This document shows, piece after piece, positions 1 to 4,436 of a stretch of 6,769 nucleotides of DNA. A model generated the notes under the pieces. That model saw only the letters and a program-made list of their open reading frames with translations, was not told the DNA's origin and did no database searches. A program made the translations under genes and the position numbers. Every line of letters begins with the position of its first letter. Positions within the stretch are counted from its first letter, which is position 1. The DNA is from Holophagae bacterium (GTDB taxonomy: Bacteria > Acidobacteriota > Thermoanaerobaculia > Thermoanaerobaculales > Sulfomarinibacteraceae): contig DAOWGJ010000354.1 in assembly GCA_030637505.1 (NCBI GenBank), positions 1 to 6,769 on the forward strand. Direction: 5' to 3'.

Positions 1-39
1 CAGAAGCACCTGGATGAGAAGTTCCTGTTCGGTCGATAG
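1..39 (+). CDS. Possible 3' end of a gene entering from the left
   Basis: Frame 1 is open from the left edge and reads QKHLDEKFLFGR followed by TAG at 37-39. The peptide is charged with a hydrophobic patch, as a normal protein C-terminus would be, but twelve codons are too few to identify a family or prove coding. If real, the gene converges on the vapBC operon, leaving about 115 bp between the two stop codons. The minus strand is also open across this stretch, so the strand is not certain. Confidence 0.3.
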   Translation, partial: QKHLDEKFLFGR

Positions 40-154
40 CTGAGCGAGGAGCGCGGTCCGTATTGGCCTTGGAGCATTCTCGACTGGGCTGACGGCAATA
101 GCCCGGCCAATCCGGCCCCACTCCTCGCTATTGGCGCTTCGCGCAGAGGAAAAT
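40..154. other. Short gap left of vapC, no clear gene
   Basis: No convincing gene, promoter or terminator was found here. Two minus-strand frames stay open from below the vapC stop to the window edge, but neither has a plausible start with a ribosome binding site and neither peptide suggests a family. A 9-bp inverted repeat, AGCGAGGAG at 43-51 and CTCCTCGCT at 121-129, has about 70 bp between its arms and no T-tract, so it is not a convincing terminator. Confidence 0.4.
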
Positions 155-565
155 TTACTCGGGAGCGACTCGCCAGTTTTTCAATTGAATTCCATCGACA
201 CGGGAAAATTCTCTGGTGTTGTCGGTTACCAAGGTCAGGTCCAACGAACGCGCGTGTGCCGCAATGAGCATGTCAAAGGGTCCGATTGGAGTACCTCGGC
301 CCTCGAGGGTCGCTCGGATGTTCCCGAAGACCTGTGCCGCATCCTCGTCGAACTCGATAATGCCCATTTCACTGAACAGCAGGTCGAGTTTCTTATGGTT
401 TTCTCGTTGCCTCCGGCTCTTTTGGGCGCCGTAGCGTAGCTCGGCAACAACGATGGAACTGAGAACAAGGTCGTCCGGGCCGTTTTCACGGATTCGTTCG
501 GCAACCAACGGGAATCGCCCGTTGAGAAAGTCGATGCAGACATTTGTGTCAAGCAGGAACTTCAC
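155..565 (-). CDS. vapC: VapC-family PIN-domain ribonuclease toxin
   Basis: This 136-residue protein is one PIN domain, the normal size for a VapC toxin. VapC toxins are Mg2+/Mn2+-dependent endoribonucleases that cleave tRNA or rRNA sites and stop growth when released from their antitoxin. The acidic catalytic residues are all visible: D6 in LLDTNVCIDFL, E42 in VVAELRYGA, D98 in GPFDMLIAA and D115 in LVTDNTREF. The C-terminal stretch NTREFSRVDGIQLKNW is typical of the family, so the toxin looks intact. The start is GTG at 565-563 (minus strand). It overlaps the antitoxin TGA by four bases (GTGA, 562-565) and has only a weak ribosome binding site, which suggests translational coupling to vapB. 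The RNA target cannot be inferred. Confidence 0.93.
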   Translation of the reverse strand: MKFLLDTNVCIDFLNGRFPLVAERIRENGPDDLVLSSIVVAELRYGAQKSRRQRENHKKLDLLFSEMGIIEFDEDAAQVFGNIRATLEGRGTPIGPFDMLIAAHARSLDLTLVTDNTREFSRVDGIQLKNWRVAPE

Positions 566-795
566 TCGAAACTCGGTGCAGGATCAGAGCTGTCGAAGTC
601 TTGCGGATAGGGGAAGTCCTCGACCGATCCGGCAAGTGCCAGAAAGGCCTCACTCCACCGCCGCTGAACCGGTTCGAGGATGACCTTCGATCCAACCCTG
701 TAAATTCGGACCTCGGCATCGTCGAAACGAAACTCCTTGGGAAGGCGAACAGCCTGGCTGCCACCACTTTTGAAAATACGCGCACGGTCTGTCAT
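562..795 (-). CDS. vapB: VapB-type antitoxin with AbrB/SpoVT-like N-terminus
   Basis: This 77-residue protein is the antitoxin partner of the adjacent VapC. Residues 1-45 form an AbrB/MazE-like DNA-binding fold, recognisable from MTDRARIFKSGGSQAVRLPK near the start, followed by EVRIYRVGSKVILEP. The acidic, aromatic C-terminus (about 50-77, including EDFPYPQDFDSSDPAP) is the kind of flexible tail that wraps and blocks the toxin active site. The start is ATG at 795-793, preceded by a good Shine-Dalgarno, AGAGG, at 805-801 (minus strand). The minus-strand frame is open far upstream, but that extension is antisense to the DUF4136 gene and is not used. VapB proteins usually repress their own promoter as a complex with VapC; the palindrome at 812-834 is a likely site. 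Confidence 0.92.
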   Translation of the reverse strand: MTDRARIFKSGGSQAVRLPKEFRFDDAEVRIYRVGSKVILEPVQRRWSEAFLALAGSVEDFPYPQDFDSSDPAPSFE

Positions 796-811
796 GGTCA
801 CCTCTATGGTT

Positions 812-834
812 AGTATATATCTCTTGTATCTACT
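812..834. promoter_or_regulatory. Putative VapB(C) operator, imperfect palindrome
   Basis: AGTATATAT (812-820) and GTATCTACT (826-834) form an inverted repeat with five bases between the arms; seven of nine positions pair. It covers the -10 box and spacer of the predicted vapBC promoter, which is where autorepressing VapBC complexes commonly bind. The site assignment is inferred from position and symmetry only. Confidence 0.45.
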
Positions 835-840
835 TTTCAA
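812..840 (-). promoter_or_regulatory. Predicted vapBC sigma70-type promoter
   Basis: Read on the minus strand, TTGAAA (840-835) is followed by exactly 17 bp and TATACT (817-812). These match the consensus -35 and -10 at four and five of six positions. A second possible -35, TTGACT, overlaps at 845-840 but would need a longer spacer. Transcription would start near 804-806, so the leader would be very short and begin close to the antitoxin ribosome binding site. Confidence 0.6.
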
Positions 841-894
841 GTCAAGGTGAAACAAGCCTCGACTCAAAGCACCACGCTCAGGTATCCTCCATCG

Positions 895-1482
895 ATGCAG
901 ACCTTCACACGAGTTTCGTTCGCCCTCGCTCTGGCAGTAACCCTGATGCTGTCCGGTTGCGCCTCTCTCCACATTGACCATGAGTGGGATCGTTCGATAG
1001 ATTTCAGCCAATACTCCTCCTTCACCTGGATCTCCCAGCACGAGGGACCCTCCGGTGAGCAGCAGCTTCCGCAACACCTGGACATCAGGCTCCGCAGGGT
1101 GGTTGATGACATCATGCTGGATCAGAAGGGTTTTCAAAAGGCCATTGCTCTCCCCCAGGCTGACCTTCTCTTCGCCTATTACATCGACTCGAAGAAGGCC
1201 CTGCGGGTCGATTACACCGTCTACGGTGGTTATTACGGCGGTTACGGTTACGGCGGCTGGTCGGGGTACGGCTACGGTGTCCCCGGTTACGGCGGGGGCG
1301 GCTCGGTCAGCAAGGTCCGAGAGTACTCCACAGGCTCGCTGGTGCTGGACATCATCGACCGGCGCACAAAGACCCTGGTCTGGACGGGCGTTATCGAGGG
1401 CGATGCCAAGTATGAGAACCCCTCCGGAGAACGCGTCGAAAAGATCATGGCCAAGATGCTGAAGGGCTTCCCGCCGAACTGA
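895..1482 (+). CDS. DUF4136-family lipoprotein
   Basis: With the ATG at 895 the product is 195 residues. It begins with a lipoprotein signal peptide: a short basic region, a hydrophobic core and the lipobox LSGC at 19-22, so C22 would be lipidated and the protein anchored in the cell envelope. The mature part fits DUF4136: IDFSQYSSFTW near 35-45, a DLLFAYYIDSKK strand near 90-101, and STGSLVLDIIDRRTKTLVW near 145-163, ending in the FPPN that is common at this family's C-terminus. Residues 110-136 are almost only Gly and Tyr, a low-complexity insert often seen in these proteins. An upstream in-frame GTG at 847 would put 16 polar residues before the signal peptide and is less likely. The gene is divergent from vapBC. 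The family has no established biochemical function. Confidence 0.85.
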   Translation: MQTFTRVSFALALAVTLMLSGCASLHIDHEWDRSIDFSQYSSFTWISQHEGPSGEQQLPQHLDIRLRRVVDDIMLDQKGFQKAIALPQADLLFAYYIDSKKALRVDYTVYGGYYGGYGYGGWSGYGYGVPGYGGGGSVSKVREYSTGSLVLDIIDRRTKTLVWTGVIEGDAKYENPSGERVEKIMAKMLKGFPPN

Positions 1483-1506
1483 GGGGGCTTTCGGCCGGTT
1501 CAGTTC
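1476..1506 (+). terminator. Stem-loop at the end of the DUF4136 gene
   Basis: GAACTGA (1476-1482, including the stop codon) pairs perfectly with TCAGTTC (1500-1506), and a smaller GGC/GCC stem can form inside the loop. There is no run of T afterwards, so intrinsic termination is doubtful. It may instead protect the 3' end of the message. Confidence 0.3.
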
Positions 1507-1547
1507 AAATCTTGATAAACCTGAACGGAATTGAGACAATCTTAGCC

Positions 1548-2741
1548 GTGAACGATCAATCAAAGTCCGGGCTCTGGGCTCAGGGGAGCCTCTCCCTGCT
1601 CTCTCCCTTGGAGCTGCTTCAGCGACTGGGCGACCTGACGTTCTCCGGGCGTCTGAGTCTGGTGTCCGCTGGGCCGCCCCGCCGCGTTGTCACACTCCAT
1701 CTGGAACGAGGCCGACCGGCGTTGGTCGTCGGGACTGGCATTGGGCGGGACCTGTTGCCGGACGACGAAGGTTATCAGTCTCGCCAGGTCCTTCTCGACG
1801 CTCTAGGATGGTCCGAAGGCCGCTTCAGCATCACCCCGTCAGAACCGGGGAACGTCCGTGTCAATCATGGCGAACAGCTGGGAGATATCGCCGGGCTGGC
1901 GTCGGCCACAGAAGCCCGGGCTCGCTCGTGGCAGCAGTGCAGCCAGCATCTCCCGGGGCCATGGGATCAGGTCACGGTCACCGTCGGCACTCCCGGGGAT
2001 CAGCCTCGAGAGGACATGGTCGAGGCCGTCATTTTCGCCAACGTCGCCTCAGGCCCGGCAAAACTCCTGGATCTGGCCCGGCGGACCCAGATCGACGAGC
2101 ACGTTGTACTGGAGACCGTCACCCGTCTGATCGGCGCCGGCGACCTGCGCCTCGACCTCCCCGAGGAAAGGTCGTTTGGTGAAACCGACGCCCTCGAAAA
2201 GGCGGTCGCCAACTTGCTCGAAAAACTTCAGGGCGATGACACCCAGGGGAAAAGGCTGAAAATTACCGTTCTTTCATGGTCTTCGGCCACTTCCTTTCAG
2301 GCGGTCGACGCCCTGTTCGGCCGGACGAGGACTCCCCCGGAAGACATCGAGGGCATGGCTCGGTACCAGGTGATTTCTGAGGAGCTCAGGCTGAATGACG
2401 GTACGGGAATCGAGGTCCTGGCCTTTCGCTCCGATGCCTTCGAACCCGATTTCTGTGCCCCGCTGGTGCAGGACTGCCACCTTTTCCTCCTGTTCTCGGA
2501 TCTTGAATCCGGGCGCCTTTGGAGCGAGGACGGCCCGCTGGTCGAGCGCATCAACGCCCTTCGGAACATGTACCGAGGCGCCTCCGTCGCCGGACGCATC
2601 ACCGTCGGCGCCAGCGCGGCCACCGATCCCGGATGCGATGTCCTCCTGCCCGAACTGGGGCGATACCTCAACTGGGAAGAGATCCAGGATGGTTCATTTC
2701 TTCTGAGCTTGCTTACCGAGGTCTCAAGGCGATTGAGCTAG
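1548..2741 (+). CDS. DUF4388-like protein with degenerate GTPase-like C-terminus
   Basis: From the GTG at 1548 this is a 397-residue soluble protein with no signal peptide or membrane segment. Residues about 12-100 (GSLSLLSPLELLQRLGDLTF, then SGRLSLV and LHLERGRPALV, ending GWSEGRFSI) look like a DUF4388 (PATAN-type) domain, found in regulatory proteins of Myxococcota, Acidobacteriota and relatives. Residues about 156-202 resemble a small winged-helix segment (AKLLDLARRTQIDEHVVLET). Residues about 236-397 follow the strand and helix order of an MglA/Ras-like GTPase, but the P-loop position reads LSWSSATSF (242-250) with no GxxxxGK[ST], and neither DxxG nor NKxD is present, so it should not bind GTP in the usual way. 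A TTG at 1512 would add 12 residues; neither start has a strong ribosome binding site. A role in regulation or polarity is inference. The stop codon lies inside the octamer repeat that follows. Confidence 0.65.
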   Translation: MNDQSKSGLWAQGSLSLLSPLELLQRLGDLTFSGRLSLVSAGPPRRVVTLHLERGRPALVVGTGIGRDLLPDDEGYQSRQVLLDALGWSEGRFSITPSEPGNVRVNHGEQLGDIAGLASATEARARSWQQCSQHLPGPWDQVTVTVGTPGDQPREDMVEAVIFANVASGPAKLLDLARRTQIDEHVVLETVTRLIGAGDLRLDLPEERSFGETDALEKAVANLLEKLQGDDTQGKRLKITVLSWSSATSFQAVDALFGRTRTPPEDIEGMARYQVISEELRLNDGTGIEVLAFRSDAFEPDFCAPLVQDCHLFLLFSDLESGRLWSEDGPLVERINALRNMYRGASVAGRITVGASAATDPGCDVLLPELGRYLNWEEIQDGSFLLSLLTEVSRRLS

Positions 2742-2778
2742 GAAGCCAGGAAGCTGGGACGCTGGGAGGCCAGAGGGC
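2739..2778 (+). repeat. Five tandem 8-bp units, consensus YRGGAAGC
   Basis: Five consecutive octamers run without gaps: TAGGAAGC (2739), CAGGAAGC (2747), TGGGACGC (2755), TGGGAGGC (2763) and CAGAGGGC (2771). The first unit supplies the TAG stop codon of the preceding gene. Units decay left to right. The same octamer, TGGGAAGC, reappears once at 4281-4288, next to the heptamer array after the MmgE/PrpD gene. Confidence 0.7.
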
Positions 2779-2899
2779 TGTAAGAGCGCTCCGGGCTTCC
2801 CATATATCCCCTCGGAAATTTCCCTATCTGCAGCTCACTCAGGTTACAATCCCCCAGCCCGGCGATCGACGCCGGGCGAAAAAAATATCGGGGAAGCCA
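2779..2899 (+). promoter_or_regulatory. Leader region of the MmgE/PrpD gene
   Basis: A possible -10 box, TACAAT, lies at 2845-2850 without a good -35 about 17 bp upstream, so the promoter call is weak. It would place the transcription start near 2857, exactly where a perfect hairpin begins. A clear Shine-Dalgarno, GGGGAAG at 2890-2896, precedes the ATG at 2900. No known riboswitch is recognisable. Confidence 0.3.
2857..2877 (+). repeat. Perfect 8-bp GC-rich hairpin in the MmgE/PrpD leader
   Basis: GCCCGGCG (2857-2864) pairs perfectly with CGCCGGGC (2870-2877) around the five-base loop ATCGA. It is followed on the plus strand by GAAAAAAAT, not by T residues, and on the minus strand it also lacks a following T-tract, so it is not an intrinsic terminator. 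Its position between the putative promoter and the ribosome binding site suggests an mRNA leader element or a protein-binding palindrome. Confidence 0.65.
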
Positions 2900-4270
2900 A
2901 TGTCGAACGTCACCCTCACCATGGCCGAATGGGCCGTCTCAACCACCTATGAAGACCTGCCGGGCGAGGTCATCACCGAAGTCAAACGGTATCTGATGGA
3001 CTCAGTCGGCTGCGCCCTCGGGGGCGCACAACAGCACGACGTGCACATGGCTCGAAGGGTCCTGACTGAGATCGCCGGATCCGGCGACGCCACGGTCCTG
3101 GTAACCGGAGAGAAGATGGACCCGGTCTCGGCATCCTTGCTCAACGCACTGATGATCCGGGTGATGGACTACAACGATATCTACTGGAAACAGGACCCCT
3201 CCCACCCCTCGGACATCATCCCGGCCGCGATGGCCGCTGCCGAGCGCGCCGGCGGGTCCGCCCGGGACCTGATCCTGGGCATCGCCCTGGCCTATGAATT
3301 CGAACAGCGGATGTGCGAGGCCAGCTTCCCCGGCGTTCGAGAAATCGGGTGGCACCACGCGACCCTGACCGCGGCGGTCTCGCCGATTGTTGCAGGACGG
3401 ATGCTGGGTCTCAGCGCCGAACAGATCCAACACGCCATCGGCATCTCGGCCTCCCGCCACTGCAGTACCGGTTCGGTCACCGCCGGCAAGTTGACGATGA
3501 TGAAGAACACCGTCGACCCCCTGGCTACCCAAAGCGGAGTACTGGCTGCCCTCCTGGCCGAGCAGGGCTACACGGGGCCCGAACACGTACTCGACGGCAA
3601 GGAAGGTTTCTCTCACGTCTTCGACACTGAGTGGAAATTCAACATCCTGACCGACGGCCTGGGTGAAAGTTGGCGGATCATGCAGTGCGGGATGAAATTC
3701 TTCCCGACCGAAGCCCTGACCCACGCGCCGATCTCCGCGACCCTGGACATCATCAACGACAACGATTTGGCGCCGGAAGAGGTTGAAACGGTGACGATCT
3801 ACTCCCTTGCCAGGGCCGCCGACATCCTGGCTGATCCCTCAAAATACGACCCACGCTCCAAGGAGACCGCAGACCACAGTCTGCCCTACGTTATCGCAGC
3901 AGCAGTGGCCGATCGGCAGGTGACGCCGATCCAGTTCACCGACGCCAAGATCATGGACTCGAAAATCAGGGCACAGCTCAACAAGGTCAAGGTGATCGCC
4001 GATCCCGAAATCGAGGCGGTGTTCCCCGAACTGCAACGGGTCAGAGTGGTCATCCAGACAACCGACGGCCGCGAGTTCGAGAAAAAACTGGACTATCCCA
4101 AGGGGGATCCCCGCAACCCCCTGACCGACGCGGAGATCGCCGGCAAGTTCGCCGCCCTGGCCGAGGGCATCGCGACGCCCGACGACGTGCAGCGCATGCA
4201 GGCGGCCGTCGAATGCACCGAGGATTTCGACGACGTCAGGGAGCTGATGGGAGAACTGGTGGTCAGCTGA
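2900..4270 (+). CDS. MmgE/PrpD-family dehydratase or decarboxylase
   Basis: This 456-residue soluble protein is full length for the MmgE/PrpD family, whose members include 2-methylcitrate dehydratase (propionate breakdown) and cis-aconitate decarboxylase. The order of conserved blocks is normal: YLMDSVGCALGG at 31-42, the signature RVMDYNDIYW at 87-96 with SHPSD at 101-105, GWHHATLTAAV at 150-160, TAGKLTMMKNTVD at 194-206, GMKFFPTEALTHAP at 264-277 and KETADHSLPYVIAAA at 321-335. D90, D93, H102, H152/H153, K202, K266 and H275 are likely active-site candidates by family conservation. The ATG at 2900 has a good ribosome binding site; the frame is open further upstream only because it shadows the preceding gene. 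The next gene encodes an aconitase-like hydratase, which supports a tricarboxylic acid substrate, but the protein is not a close match to E. coli PrpD and I would not assign the substrate. Confidence 0.88.
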   Translation: MSNVTLTMAEWAVSTTYEDLPGEVITEVKRYLMDSVGCALGGAQQHDVHMARRVLTEIAGSGDATVLVTGEKMDPVSASLLNALMIRVMDYNDIYWKQDPSHPSDIIPAAMAAAERAGGSARDLILGIALAYEFEQRMCEASFPGVREIGWHHATLTAAVSPIVAGRMLGLSAEQIQHAIGISASRHCSTGSVTAGKLTMMKNTVDPLATQSGVLAALLAEQGYTGPEHVLDGKEGFSHVFDTEWKFNILTDGLGESWRIMQCGMKFFPTEALTHAPISATLDIINDNDLAPEEVETVTIYSLARAADILADPSKYDPRSKETADHSLPYVIAAAVADRQVTPIQFTDAKIMDSKIRAQLNKVKVIADPEIEAVFPELQRVRVVIQTTDGREFEKKLDYPKGDPRNPLTDAEIAGKFAALAEGIATPDDVQRMQAAVECTEDFDDVRELMGELVVS

Positions 4271-4282
4271 CCCGGAGAAGTG

Positions 4283-4317
4283 GGAAGCAGTTAGCATTTA
4301 GCTTTTAGCTGTTAGCA
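4283..4317 (+). repeat. Left heptamer array, core TTAGC
   Basis: Five adjacent 7-bp units: GGAAGCA (4283), GTTAGCA (4290), TTTAGCT (4297), TTTAGCT (4304) and GTTAGCA (4311). All carry AGC in the same register and four carry TTAGC. The array is the reverse-complement counterpart of the one at 4355-4389. The first unit overlaps a TGGGAAGC octamer like those at 2739-2778. Confidence 0.75.
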
Positions 4318-4354
4318 CAGAAACCCGTTAATCTGAAAGCCATGAATTTGTCTT

Positions 4355-4389
4355 GCTAAAAGCTAACGGCTAATGGCTAATGGCTTTCG
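4355..4389 (+). repeat. Right heptamer array, core GCTAA
   Basis: Five adjacent 7-bp units: GCTAAAA (4355), GCTAACG (4362), GCTAATG (4369), GCTAATG (4376) and GCTTTCG (4383). The GCTAA core is the reverse complement of the left array's TTAGC core. All five units can pair in register with the left array across a 37-base loop. Shifted by one unit, GCTAAAAGCTAA (4355-4366) pairs perfectly for 12 bp with TTAGCTTTTAGC (4298-4309). Confidence 0.75.
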
Positions 4390-4436
4390 TACCAATGCGT
4401 AGAATCGATGACTGACCATTTGTCCCAGGAGGAACC

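Larger units (their letters stand above)
4271..4436 (+). promoter_or_regulatory. Gap between MmgE/PrpD and aconitase-like genes
   Basis: The 166-bp gap is dominated by the inverted heptamer arrays. To their right, TAGAAT at 4400-4405 matches a -10 box at five of six positions but has no recognisable -35; the expected -35 site would fall inside the right-hand heptamers. A very strong Shine-Dalgarno, AGGAGG at 4427-4432, lies four bases before the ATG at 4437. Whether the two genes share one transcript is undecided: the gap could hold a weak promoter or only a folded spacer in a bicistronic message. Confidence 0.3.

Noticed and set aside
43..129. Nine-base inverted repeat as a terminator between the left-edge gene and vapC
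   Set aside because: The arms are about 70 bp apart, there is no T-tract, and a match of this size is easily due to chance in GC-rich DNA.
796..1563. Long minus-strand open frame that continues in frame upstream of vapB, antisense to the DUF4136 gene
   Set aside because: The antitoxin motif starts exactly at the ATG at 795 with a good ribosome binding site and promoter, and the upstream part is the shadow of a convincing lipoprotein gene.
2519..2899. Open frame extending the MmgE/PrpD protein upstream by 127 codons
   Set aside because: It overlaps the DUF4388-like gene in another frame and yields Arg/Pro/Gly-rich shadow sequence. The family N-terminus begins at the ATG at 2900 after a clear ribosome binding site.
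2900..4270. Naming the gene prpD with 2-methylcitrate as substrate
   Set aside because: The family is broad, the sequence is not a close PrpD match by eye, and no methylcitrate synthase or methylisocitrate lyase is in the window.
4283..4389. CRISPR array
   Set aside because: The repeats are only seven bases, contiguous, without spacers, and in inverted orientation.
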